DNA of 64,000 bases from UBA7683 sp964643895. GTDB taxonomy: Bacteria > Patescibacteriota > Saccharimonadia > Saccharimonadales > UBA7683. Of the stretch, positions 16,384 through 23,267 are shown one piece after another (within the stretch, counting starts at the first letter, position 1; each line of letters begins with the position of its first letter). The stretch covers positions 1 to 64,000 of the forward strand of contig CAZXUE010000002.1 in assembly GCA_964643895.1 (NCBI GenBank), in the 5' to 3' direction. The notes below the pieces were generated by a model. It saw nothing but the letters and a program-made list of their open reading frames with translations, did no database searches and was not told the origin of the DNA. A program made the position numbers and the translations under genes.

Positions 16384-16953
16384 TTAGTAATCGATTCCTT
16401 TATTGGCGAGGAATTTATCATCGAAGTGGTGTTTTATTTTGGTCATGTTTGTGATGATGTCGGTATTTTTAATGAGCTCTTCTGGAAAATCACGGCCCGT
16501 AAGGCAGAGGCTGGTATTTTTTGCTCGATTAGCGATGAGAGATTTCAGACTATTGTTAGTCAGCAAGCCATCGTGAACAGCGTTGCTGATTTCATCGCAA
16601 ATTACAACATCCCACTCGCCGCTTTTGGCGTAGTCGAGCGCTAATTGATAGGCTTCCTCGGCTGCTGCTTTGTGGGTGTCTTCAGAAGTGTTTTTTTCGC
16701 TCAAGTCGCCAGCGTTGTAAAAACCCTTGCCGCCTTTGTAAAAAAAGAGTTCTTTTTCAAACAGTGGTTGGATTTTATGAATAAAAGTATGTTCGCCAAC
16801 TTCCCAATGCTTGATGAATTGGATGTAGGCCACTTTGTAACCTCTGCCCAGTGCGCGACACATCAAGCCAATGCTTGCGCTGGTTTTACCCTTCCCCTCT
16901 CCGGTGTATACCACTACTAATGATTTTTTCAGCTCAAAATCTTCAAAAGCCAT
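16384..16953 (-). CDS. cobO: Cob(I)yrinic acid a,c-diamide adenosyltransferase (CobA/BtuR type)
   Basis: The 189-residue product is a P-loop corrinoid adenosyltransferase, which transfers the adenosyl group of ATP to cob(I)alamin or precursors. It shows VVVYTGEGKGKTSASIGLM (P-loop GEGKGKTS), RALGRGYKVAYIQFIK, WDVVICDEISNAV (Walker B) and CLTGRDFPEEL. Length is typical. The ATG at 16953 is preceded 6 nt upstream by CATACT (16965-16960), supporting this start over 16989. No other cobalamin gene is in the window, so it may salvage corrinoids or serve another ATP-dependent role. Confidence 0.88.
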   Translation of the reverse strand: MAFEDFELKKSLVVVYTGEGKGKTSASIGLMCRALGRGYKVAYIQFIKHWEVGEHTFIHKIQPLFEKELFFYKGGKGFYNAGDLSEKNTSEDTHKAAAEEAYQLALDYAKSGEWDVVICDEISNAVHDGLLTNNSLKSLIANRAKNTSLCLTGRDFPEELIKNTDIITNMTKIKHHFDDKFLANKGIDY

Positions 16954-16995
16954 GTGGGTAGTATGAAGTAAGTAGTAAGGATTGGGCAAGTGGTA

Positions 16996-17517
16996 TCATA
17001 TGCCAAACCCGCCTACATGGATTGTTCGTATGTTTCTTTGGCGCGTTCTGTGTTTTATCTTCTCGAATAATCTAGGTAATTCAACTTCCGTTTCAAACAC
17101 TGCCCATAACCGTATCATCATCTCAGCTGTTTGGGCTGATTTACCAACCGTAACCAGTCTAGTCAGTAATTCTGCTTGATGAAGGATGCTAGCGTACAGC
17201 GGAGGTGTTTGGTCGGGGTCCCTCAGGGCTTCATCCATGATCTCGATAACAATAGCTGTGTCATCTTCGGATCTACATTTGGCAAGCGCGTCGGCTTCCT
17301 CGTACATTGCAAGGAAGTACTCTACATCCGGAAACATCGGTCTTTCAACGCCATAAGTAATAGCCGCGTTGTCTACTATCCCGGATGCAATTTGAGCTGC
17401 TTTCCGATCTGGGTTCAGATAGCGATTATTAGCTATGGCGCGGAAATCAAGCTCACCTTTCAATACAGGCGTTTCAGGTACGTAATCATCAGGAAAACTC
17501 TCGGCAGGAACGCTCAT
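16996..17517 (-). CDS. Hypothetical cytoplasmic protein
   Basis: The 173-residue product is acidic and probably alpha-helical, without signal peptide, membrane segment or known motif. Notable stretches are VEYFLAMYEEADALAKC and TRLVTVGKSAQTAEMMIR, which look like a helical-repeat or four-helix fold. The start at 17517 is set by a near-perfect Shine-Dalgarno GGAAGGAGG just upstream. The adenosyltransferase follows downstream on the same strand after about 40 nt, so they might be cotranscribed, although that gene appears to have its own promoter. Confidence 0.65.
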   Translation of the reverse strand: MSVPAESFPDDYVPETPVLKGELDFRAIANNRYLNPDRKAAQIASGIVDNAAITYGVERPMFPDVEYFLAMYEEADALAKCRSEDDTAIVIEIMDEALRDPDQTPPLYASILHQAELLTRLVTVGKSAQTAEMMIRLWAVFETEVELPRLFEKIKHRTRQRNIRTIHVGGFGI

Positions 17518-17571
17518 ATGGCCTCCTTCCGAACGCATTTTATCTAAATATTGCCCTATTTGCTGTGATAT

Positions 17572-18297
17572 TCATAACTCCTGTTGGAGATGAGATTCTA
17601 AGTTGACTTGCCAGTCGAACCAGCCGTTTTTTACGGCTGTACTGAGGAGCGCTTTGTCGGCTCCTGTTGCCAGTAGTACCCCAAGTGTAATAAAGATTAC
17701 TCCGAGCGTTCGCTTAAACCAGCCTCTCGGATTGAGGCTCCAGCCAAGTTTATGTATTACTTTTGTCCCTGTGAGTGATATCAGTGCTAGGGCGGCTCCA
17801 AGTCCGCTTAGAAAAACGGCTAGATATACTACCCCCTTGGCTGGGCTAACCGGAAGAATACTTGCAATAATGAGTGCGTATGTCGGGCTGCATGCACTAA
17901 AAACTGGTCCAAGACTTGCGCCAAGCAGTAAATCACCGTATTTGCCGCTGGTTTGTAATGCCTTACCAGATTGCTTTTGAGCACGAATTTGCAGACGTAA
18001 TCTTCCGGAGACTTGCTCCCACAGTTCTGGAAACAATGAAATCATGCCAAAAATAATAATGATACCGCCGCTAATCACTTGCCATACATGCGGCGAGATG
18101 GCAATGAGTAGCGTCGAGGATTTTAAGAGGATGCTGAAAATAAAAGTAGAACCAAGCAGGCCCCCAATAACAAAGAATGGGCTACGATTTTGTGACCCAT
18201 CGGCGGAACGAGCTAGTAAAATTGGGAGAGATGTGAGTATGCACGGTGCCAAAACTGAGAGCACACCAGCTAATAATGAGACAAAAAGTAATATCAT
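17572..18297 (-). CDS. CcdA-like thiol-disulfide electron-transfer membrane protein
   Basis: The 241-residue product has about six membrane helices and belongs to the CcdA/DsbD-beta family, which carries reducing equivalents from cytoplasmic thioredoxin across the membrane. The paired cysteines sit in LSVLAPCILTSLP (helix 1) and PVFSACSPTYALI (helix 4), as in the family. Its ATG overlaps by one base the stop of the upstream extracytoplasmic thioredoxin-like gene, its likely electron acceptor. It is the last gene of the arsR-grx-trx-ccdA cluster. Confidence 0.88.
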   Translation of the reverse strand: MILLFVSLLAGVLSVLAPCILTSLPILLARSADGSQNRSPFFVIGGLLGSTFIFSILLKSSTLLIAISPHVWQVISGGIIIIFGMISLFPELWEQVSGRLRLQIRAQKQSGKALQTSGKYGDLLLGASLGPVFSACSPTYALIIASILPVSPAKGVVYLAVFLSGLGAALALISLTGTKVIHKLGWSLNPRGWFKRTLGVIFITLGVLLATGADKALLSTAVKNGWFDWQVNLESHLQQEL

Positions 18298-18773
18298 TAG
18301 TTCTCGTACAGGGCGCCGACTATTGCTGCAACTGATTTTTCTTTGCCGTAGCCTACCCACTTTTTAATTACATTGTCATGCCGGTCAACTGCTATAAACG
18401 TTGATTGTAGTGTCACGCCGTAGCGTTTTTTCAGTTCTGCCGAGCTGTCGTAGTCAACTTTAAGAATTTGCGTGCCTGTGGGGATCTCTCCGGCTGTAAT
18501 TGCTTGTTCGTAGGCGTGGCATTCTGGGCACCAGCTAGCATGGAAGAACAGAACATTCCGTCTATATGCCATATCCTGTAACTTTTCTTGCTCATAAGAT
18601 ATAAACCGACCCGGTTTAAGTGTAGTCTCAGCCGTTCCGGAAGCGATTTGCGCTCTCGTTGTGTGCTGTGAGCTCTGTGGCGGTACAGGATTATTTGGTA
18701 GCAAGGTGACGAGAACAGCGCCCGCACTAATGAGTACCGCTAAGCCAAGTGCTGCAAGCGTAGGCTTTTTCAT
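18297..18773 (-). CDS. Membrane-anchored thioredoxin-like protein
   Basis: The 158-residue product has an N-terminal membrane segment (about residues 6-26) and a thioredoxin fold with the active site FFHASWCPECHAYE (CPEC). The cis-Pro region is replaced by TLQSTFIAVD. It is predicted to face outward and work with the downstream CcdA-like protein in reducing or exchanging disulfides of exported proteins. TATAAT (18786-18781) lies 7 nt before the ATG, so the gene can be expressed from its own leaderless promoter as well as with grx. Confidence 0.85.
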   Translation of the reverse strand: MKKPTLAALGLAVLISAGAVLVTLLPNNPVPPQSSQHTTRAQIASGTAETTLKPGRFISYEQEKLQDMAYRRNVLFFHASWCPECHAYEQAITAGEIPTGTQILKVDYDSSAELKKRYGVTLQSTFIAVDRHDNVIKKWVGYGKEKSVAAIVGALYEN

Positions 18774-18781
18774 GTCTAAAA

Positions 18782-19036
18782 TTATACTAGTTTGGCTGTT
18801 TGCAGCGCTAGATCTATTTTGGGTTTATCAAAGCCGACAATAATCTTATCACCAATTTCAATAACTGGTACACCCATTTGGCCGCTTTTTTGTACCATGT
18901 CTTCTGCGGCTTTTTGATCTTCTTCTACGTTAATATCGCTGTATTTCACCCCGATGCTATCAAAGTATTTTTTTGCTTGTACGCAAAAACCACACCAACT
19001 GGTTGAATATACTGTTACGTTTGCTGCGTTGCTCAC
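18782..19036 (-). CDS. Glutaredoxin-like protein
   Basis: The 84-residue product has the glutaredoxin/NrdH-like active site STSWCGFCVQAK (CGFC), the cis-Pro segment MGVPVIEIGDKIIVGFD, and the full small-glutaredoxin length. It is a cytoplasmic thiol-disulfide oxidoreductase. The start ATG overlaps the stop of arsR (ATGA), showing translational coupling to the regulator. Confidence 0.88.
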   Translation of the reverse strand: MSNAANVTVYSTSWCGFCVQAKKYFDSIGVKYSDINVEEDQKAAEDMVQKSGQMGVPVIEIGDKIIVGFDKPKIDLALQTAKLV

Positions 19037-19320
19037 TTTTTGCCTCCTTCATTAAAAATTAACTCACTCAAAGCTTGTTTGCTCGGTGAATCGGTACTAA
19101 TTTGAAAACAAACTCGCTGGCCATCCCGCAGACGCTCCACTAGGCCCGCTTCAGAGAGAATCTTCATATGTTGTGATACACAGGCTGGTGTAATGTGTAG
19201 TTCTTCTGCCAGTTGACTGACACAAATCTGCTTTTTTTCGGCCAGTAGTTGAAATAAGCGAAACCTCGTTTTATCGCCGAGTGCATTAAAGGTTTGGGAT
19301 AGATCAACCGGATAGGCCAT
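19033..19320 (-). CDS. ArsR-family winged-helix repressor
   Basis: The 95-residue ArsR/SmtB-type regulator shows FNALGDKTRFRLFQLLAEK, the recognition helix ITPACVSQHMKILSEAGLV and the wing RDGQRVCFQI. Cysteines 33, 47 and 71 could sense thiol redox state or a soft metal; the usual ELCVC motif is reduced to QICVSQL. It heads the redox operon and probably represses it: an 18-bp inverted repeat overlaps its -10 box. TAAAAT lies 6 nt before the ATG, giving a leaderless transcript. Confidence 0.9.
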   Translation of the reverse strand: MAYPVDLSQTFNALGDKTRFRLFQLLAEKKQICVSQLAEELHITPACVSQHMKILSEAGLVERLRDGQRVCFQISTDSPSKQALSELIFNEGGKK

Positions 19321-19328
19321 ACTTTAAT

Positions 19329-19346
19329 TTTAAGTGACCACTTAAA
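19329..19346. promoter_or_regulatory. ArsR operator, 18-bp inverted repeat overlapping the -10 box
   Basis: TTTAAGTG-AC-CACTTAAA is a perfect 8+8 bp palindrome with a 2-bp spacer. The minus-strand -10 box TAAAAT begins within its proximal arm, and the arsR ATG follows 6 nt later, so a bound dimer would block RNA polymerase. This is the expected layout for autoregulation of the arsR-grx-trx-ccdA operon. Confidence 0.75.
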
Positions 19347-19377
19347 CTTTTACAAGGGCCTACAGGTCTGAGGGCAT

Positions 19378-19400
19378 AAAAAATCCCTCTACCAAGAGGG
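19378..19400 (-). terminator. Rho-independent terminator of the GC-rich membrane gene
   Basis: On the minus strand CCCTCT-tggt-AGAGGG is a perfect 6-bp stem followed by ATTTTTT. It lies about 120 nt downstream of the gene at 19524. The region in between holds further hairpins (for example GAGTGC pairing with GCACTC) and no gene. Confidence 0.85.
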
Positions 19401-19523
19401 TGTGTTTGCCCGCTTGGGGGCGAGTGCTGCCGTCAGGAAGAATCCTTCTTGCGCACTCACCCCCGTGCGGGTGTGGGTGTGAGATGTTGTTGTGCTGCAG
19501 CCGAAACTGCGCACGGTCGGAGC

Positions 19524-20051
19524 TCATGCTCCGGTGTCGGCATCCCCTCCGGTGCTGAACTTCTCGGCGTGCCGCATGATCTTCATCATGACGTTCTGCA
19601 CGAAGAGCATGGCCAGCCCCATGCCGGTGAGGATGATGCTCGTCTCCAGGCCGTTGAGCTGGAGTCCGCCGGACTGGTCCTTGTAGGCGAAGATGAGCAC
19701 CAAGCTCAAGCACATGACCAAGGCCATGATCGTCACGGCGCTGCGAGCACCAGACAGCTTGTCGGCCAGCGGGTCGTTGCGGTGCAGGGGGCTGAGCCAG
19801 TAGCTCAGCGCCATGATCGCGATGACACCACTGGCGATGGCGAAGCCGCAGGCCACGGGGCCGTTGACGTCGCGGTTGTAGATCGTCGGGAAGACGATCG
19901 ACACGATGCCGACCAGCACCGAGACCACGACCATGTAGGCGAAGCCGCGGAGAGCCCCCATGTGCTTGTTGGGGTTGCCGATGAGCGAGTTCGCGACGGC
20001 CTCCAGCCGCCGGACGGGGGTGGTGGATGGGGCGGTTGCGGGGGCGGTCAT
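19524..20051 (-). CDS. Four-helix membrane protein, GC-rich
   Basis: The 175-residue product has four predicted membrane helices (around FAYMVVVSVLVGIVSIV, GFAIASGVIAIMALSYW, AVTIMALVMCLSLVLIF and TSIILTGMGLAMLFVQ), a Thr/Pro-rich N-terminus and a polar C-terminus. No family is recognised. Codon and base composition are clearly more GC-rich than in the flanking redox and ATP synthase genes. It is a single-gene unit: -35/-10 promoter at 20148-20120, AAGGAAGCGAG Shine-Dalgarno before the ATG at 20051, and a terminator at 19378. It may be horizontally acquired or adapted for high expression. Confidence 0.75.
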   Translation of the reverse strand: MTAPATAPSTTPVRRLEAVANSLIGNPNKHMGALRGFAYMVVVSVLVGIVSIVFPTIYNRDVNGPVACGFAIASGVIAIMALSYWLSPLHRNDPLADKLSGARSAVTIMALVMCLSLVLIFAYKDQSGGLQLNGLETSIILTGMGLAMLFVQNVMMKIMRHAEKFSTGGDADTGA

Positions 20052-20119
20052 GATGACTCGCTTCCTTGTAAAGACCCTTGCGGGTCGCCTACTCCCCACT
20101 GATGTGGAAAGTTAATGCT

Positions 20120-20148
20120 ACTTTATCACATAGTATAATATAAGTCAA
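20120..20148 (-). promoter_or_regulatory. Sigma-70-type promoter for the gene at 19524-20051
   Basis: On the minus strand TTGACT (20148-20143), a 17-bp A/T-rich spacer ending ATACTATGTGA, then TAAAGT (20125-20120). It drives a leader of roughly 60 nt with a short hairpin (GACCC-gcaa-GGGTC) and a Shine-Dalgarno site. It belongs to the full-promoter class described in the findings. Confidence 0.7.
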
Positions 20149-20541
20149 CAAGGTTTTTGATTTGCGGACTTGCCAAACCAACGTTTCGCTTCTTTAAAGC
20201 TCATCAGAGTAGTTTTGGAATGCTCCACTCTACTGACGTTTCGGGCGAACTGGCGCGAAGTTGATCCCGAGATGCCGGGACTTCTGCGACCAGTCGCCTC
20301 TTTGCAGATTTCGTACCCATTCTGAGTTTATACTGTGTTTTTGTCCGTTGCCGGCATTGTTCCCGCAGATTTCACTCAGAGCCGCACGCTTACGCGATCC
20401 ATTTCTGCTCGTTCACGACTCAGACGCGTCTGTTGTCGCAAACTTGACCACGATCCCTCGCCCCTTCGTCAGACCCTCTGAAGAAAGAACTCCCCTGCTT
20501 GCGCAGAATTTTACCTCCGGGAAGAGGTTAAGTATCGGAAA
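20149..20541. other. 393-nt region without recognisable gene
   Basis: Lies downstream of the small membrane gene at 20542 and upstream of the promoter at 20148. No convincing ORF with a start signal is present; the longest open frames are rich in Cys, Pro and Arg and look random. Composition is mid-to-high GC, like neighbouring GC-rich units. No strong terminator follows the 20542 gene, so this may be its long 3' UTR or a small RNA. Nothing more can be supported. Confidence 0.5.
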
Positions 20542-20757
20542 TCACCGGCGAAAGCTGGCTATGATGACCAAGCCGACTCCTGCTAGTCCGATCAGGCTCA
20601 ATGCATTCAGCAAATGAGTTTTGGTTTCAAAAGAAAGACCAAAACCCTTGCCAATAGCTAATGCGAAGAGGCTGATAAAGCATAAGATCGCCAGCAGAAT
20701 GCCAGTCTTGTAGCAGTTGAGCCACTTTGCCGACCTTCCGTGCTCTTTGATACTCAT
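20542..20757 (-). CDS. Small two-helix membrane protein
   Basis: The 71-residue product has a charged N-terminus (MSIKEHGRSAKW) and two membrane helices (GILLAILCFISLFALAI and LLNALSLIGLAGVGLVIIA) and ends FRR. The start is set by a strong Shine-Dalgarno (GGGAGGTGA) just before the ATG at 20757. It is preceded by a canonical promoter at 20867-20839 and a leader of about 75 nt. It is divergent from the ATP synthase operon. No family is recognised; AtpI-like or holin-like roles cannot be excluded but have no motif support. Confidence 0.7.
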   Translation of the reverse strand: MSIKEHGRSAKWLNCYKTGILLAILCFISLFALAIGKGFGLSFETKTHLLNALSLIGLAGVGLVIIASFRR

Positions 20758-20838
20758 TTTCACCTCCCTTTGTTGAGGCGAGATTCTCTCGAATTGTCGA
20801 GATACGGCCAAACAACAGGACGTTGTCCGGATGTCTCT

Positions 20839-20867
20839 ATTATAGCACACATAAGCAAAATAGTCAA
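20839..20867 (-). promoter_or_regulatory. Strong sigma-70-type promoter for the gene at 20542-20757
   Basis: On the minus strand TTGACT (20867-20862), a 17-bp spacer containing GCTTATGTGTGC (extended -10 TG), and consensus TATAAT (20844-20839). It is the best-matching promoter in the window. Its spacer resembles that of the promoter at 45021-44993. Confidence 0.88.
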
Positions 20868-20909
20868 TGTTGTGTTGGGGTTTCTTGTTTTGTTACAATC
20901 TACTACTGA

Positions 20910-20993
20910 ATGGGACAACATTTACAAAGCCTAGTTACTTTACGCATGCCATTGGTGTGCGCTTATTCGAACCATGGAGGCATCTGTGTTTAA
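20910..20993 (+). CDS. Possible leader peptide upstream of atpB
   Basis: A 27-codon ORF starts 10 nt after TACAAT (20894-20899), a distance close to the leaderless pattern seen elsewhere, and its TAA lies 8 nt inside atpB as started at GTG 20986. A Shine-Dalgarno-like GGAGG inside the ORF serves that GTG. The overlap would couple atpB translation to the leader. The peptide has no recognised features, so it could also be a chance ORF. Confidence 0.35.
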   Translation: MGQHLQSLVTLRMPLVCAYSNHGGICV

Positions 20994-21837
20994 CTTTCTG
21001 ACACGGTTTGCCTCTGAGGGTGGTATTCACGTAAGCCTAAAGGCAGAGCCAATTACAACGCTCGGCCCCTTGACAGTGACTAACTCAATTATCTACGGAA
21101 CGCTCTGCGCTATTCTTTTAACCACCCTGCTCATGGTTGGTGCATACAAGGTGCGTTTCAAGCCTAAGAAGAGTGCATTTGCAGGTAGTCTTGAGTGGCT
21201 TACTGAGTTTGTTATCAACCTACTGCAAGGACCGTTTGGTTCTCGAGCGAAAGCAGCTCAATTTACGCCTTACTTCGCAACATTCTTCTTCTTTATTATT
21301 TTCAACAACTTGATGGGTTTACTGCCAATTGTTGGTCCACAGATTGAGGTTGGCGGCATACCGTTGTTCCGCCCGTTCACAGCGGATTTAAATGGCACCA
21401 TTGCTGTTTCGGCGATTGCAATTGTGTTGGTACAGTATCTTTCTATCAAACAGCAGGGTGTTAAGGGTCACCTAAAGCACTACTTTAGCGATAAACCGTG
21501 GAACCCTATTAATTTTTTCATCGGCATTTTAGAGGTATTTGGAGAACTTACTCGCATTACGAGCCTTTCGCTTCGTCTGTTCTTGAATACAGCGGTTGGC
21601 GAAATCTTGATAGCTGTCTTTACTAGCATGATTGTAGCCGGGGGTCGCACGCCGATTGCTGTTATCCCGATCTTCTTTTTTGAAATGTTAGTTGCCGGAA
21701 TTCAGGCATACGTCTTTACTATTTTAGCCGCGACGTATCTTGGCCTTTCTATTCAACACGCCGATCACGGCGATGATCATACCGTACATCACAGTCCTGA
21801 AGTTCCTAAAACAAAGGTCGAGAACGCCCAGGCTTGA
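20986..21837 (+). CDS. atpB: F-type ATP synthase subunit a
   Basis: About 283 residues with five to six membrane helices. This Fo stator subunit forms the two proton half-channels against the c-ring. The essential Arg is in SLSLRLFLNTAVGE, and PWNPINFF and EVFGELTRI precede it. A long His/Asp-rich C-terminal tail (HADHGDDHTVHH) is unusual. GTG 20986 is preferred because GGAGG lies 5 nt upstream; ATG 20974 would add four residues. It is the first gene of the atp operon. Confidence 0.93.
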   Translation: MFNFLTRFASEGGIHVSLKAEPITTLGPLTVTNSIIYGTLCAILLTTLLMVGAYKVRFKPKKSAFAGSLEWLTEFVINLLQGPFGSRAKAAQFTPYFATFFFFIIFNNLMGLLPIVGPQIEVGGIPLFRPFTADLNGTIAVSAIAIVLVQYLSIKQQGVKGHLKHYFSDKPWNPINFFIGILEVFGELTRITSLSLRLFLNTAVGEILIAVFTSMIVAGGRTPIAVIPIFFFEMLVAGIQAYVFTILAATYLGLSIQHADHGDDHTVHHSPEVPKTKVENAQA

Positions 21838-21874
21838 TGGTTAAGAATCAAATAAGAAGAAAGAATTACACTAT

Positions 21875-22123
21875 ATGATTCAACTATTCGCAGAAACAGC
21901 AGCAGCTGGTGCTTGGAATCCAACAATGGTGAAGGCTTTGATGCTTGCAGTAGCCCTTGGCTCAGCAGCAATCGGTCTTGGCTGGGTTGGCTCAAGCTAT
22001 ATGAAGGCTCTTGGACGCAATCCAGAGGCTGGTAAAGCAGCCGGTCAGATCGTGATCATCGCAGCGATGATTGAGGTTACCGCACTGCTCGCCTTCCTTT
22101 TGGGCGCATTCTTGCTTAGCTAA
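21875..22123 (+). CDS. atpE: F-type ATP synthase subunit c
   Basis: The 82-residue two-helix proteolipid forms the rotor ring. The proton-binding carboxylate is Glu67 in AAMIEVTALLAF. The residue after Glu is Val, and helix 1 lacks the Gln of Na+ types, so a proton-coupled ring is predicted. The glycine-rich helix 1 (ALGSAAIGLGWVGSSYM) and the loop GRNPEAG are canonical. A strong hairpin follows the stop codon. Confidence 0.95.
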   Translation: MIQLFAETAAAGAWNPTMVKALMLAVALGSAAIGLGWVGSSYMKALGRNPEAGKAAGQIVIIAAMIEVTALLAFLLGAFLLS

Positions 22124-22128
22124 GAATT

Positions 22129-22162
22129 TTAGTGGCGGAGATCCGAGGATTTCCGCCACTAA
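22129..22162 (+). promoter_or_regulatory. Hairpin after atpE (processing or partial terminator)
   Basis: TTAGTGGCGGA (22129-22139) and TCCGCCACTAA (22152-22162) form a perfect 11-bp stem with a 12-nt loop, 6 nt after the atpE stop. No U-run follows, and the operon continues at atpF after a 225-nt gap, the largest in the operon. Such a stem could stabilise an atpBE transcript and help make the excess of subunit c. Confidence 0.7.
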
Positions 22163-22347
22163 GTCAACACATTAACGTAATAAATTAGGTAAGATGGATA
22201 TATTTTTCAGACAATCAGGTAACAGATGGCAGAAATTTGTCAGATTTCAGGTATCAGACACAAATGCAAGGTCTGATCAATGGAACCTGCTAAATTTCTG
22301 TAAAATGTCCGTCTGTGTCCTGATACATAATGAAGGAACGAACTAAT

Positions 22348-22878
22348 ATGCATATTTTGAATCTATTTGCTGCTACCGAAGAAGCCCAGGGCATTGCTGC
22401 GCTTGGCATTGACCCGTTGGCTATTTTGGCACAGGGCGTTACCTTTTTGTTGCTCTTCTTCATCATCAAAAAGTTTGCACTTGGTAAAATTGTGACGACG
22501 CTTGAAGATCGCCGTAAAACCATTGAAGGCAGCTTAGAAAAAGCCGAAGAGCTGACTAAGCAAAACGAAGAGGCTGAAAAACGAGTTAATGCACTTTTGG
22601 GTGAGGCACGTAAAGAAGCCGAAGAAATTGTTAACAAAGGCCGCGAAGAAGCAGGGGCAGTTATTAGTGAGGCCGAAAATGCAGCAGTGAATAAAGCTGA
22701 AAAGATTATTGCCGATGGCAAACTCCAGAATGAAGCTGAAGTTTTGAAGGCTCGCGATGCGTTGAAGAAGGAGACCCTTGGTTTGGTGGCTCGGGCAACT
22801 GAAGCAGTACTTGGTGAGGCGATTGATGCTAAAAAGAGTGAAACACTCATAAAGAAGGCACTTGAGGAGAACAAATAA
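22348..22878 (+). CDS. atpF: F-type ATP synthase subunit b
   Basis: The 176-residue peripheral-stalk subunit has one N-terminal membrane helix (ILAQGVTFLLLFFIIKKFAL) and a long charged coiled coil (about 45-160). It joins Fo to the delta subunit. The start at 22348 has a GAAGGA Shine-Dalgarno upstream; an in-frame ATG at 22330 would make that site part of the gene. It overlaps atpH by one base (TAATG). Confidence 0.93.
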   Translation: MHILNLFAATEEAQGIAALGIDPLAILAQGVTFLLLFFIIKKFALGKIVTTLEDRRKTIEGSLEKAEELTKQNEEAEKRVNALLGEARKEAEEIVNKGREEAGAVISEAENAAVNKAEKIIADGKLQNEAEVLKARDALKKETLGLVARATEAVLGEAIDAKKSETLIKKALEENK

Positions 22879-23258
22879 TGGCGTTGGACCGCGTAGACAT
22901 TGCTCGTGGATTTATAGCTCGGCTGGATAAAGTCGGTGCCAATAATGCCGTTAAGGAGCTGGCCTCTCTCATTTTGGAGTACCGCTTGCATGGCCAAGTT
23001 GACGAGATCATGGCTGAGGTGTCTCGAGAATATGCGCTTACACACGGTATTGTTGAGGCAGAAGCACGGACCGCGTTCCCTCTTTCGAGTAGCTTGAAGA
23101 AGGAGCTTGCTGAGCGCGTCAAACAATCAACTGGTGCAAAAACCGTCATTTTACGCGAGGAGATTGATAAAAGTCTGCTTGGCGGAGTTGTGATTAGTGC
23201 GCCAGATATGGAGTTGGATCTATCATTGAAAACTAAACTTGCGAAGCTAAGGGCATAA
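22878..23258 (+). CDS. atpH: F-type ATP synthase subunit delta
   Basis: The 126-residue product is shorter than the usual 170-180 residues. It keeps the helical start (VDIARGFIARLDKVGANNAVKELASLI) and the C-terminal KTVILREEIDKSLLGGVVI, the conserved delta/OSCP end. The shortening is in the N-terminal helical bundle. Position between atpF and atpA supports the call. It sits on top of the alpha3beta3 head and binds the b stalk. Confidence 0.85.
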   Translation: MALDRVDIARGFIARLDKVGANNAVKELASLILEYRLHGQVDEIMAEVSREYALTHGIVEAEARTAFPLSSSLKKELAERVKQSTGAKTVILREEIDKSLLGGVVISAPDMELDLSLKTKLAKLRA

Positions 23259-23267
23259 GGAGAAGAT

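Noticed and set aside
16230..16421. Minus-strand 63-codon ORF upstream of the adenosyltransferase end
   Set aside because: It is made almost entirely of the degenerate palindromic repeat and has no start signals.
19449..20102. 217-codon plus-strand ORF opposite the GC-rich membrane gene
   Set aside because: The minus strand has four membrane helices, a promoter, Shine-Dalgarno and terminator. The plus frame is His/Asp/Arg-rich and typical of antisense frames in GC-rich DNA.
20261..20617. 118-codon plus-strand ORF between the two small membrane genes
   Set aside because: Cys/Arg/Pro-rich, no ribosome site or promoter, and it overlaps the real minus-strand gene at 20542.
22290..23126. Long minus-strand ORF opposite atpF/atpH (Ser/Ala-rich)
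   Set aside because: It is the antisense of charged coiled-coil coding sequence. The plus strand encodes clear ATP synthase subunits.
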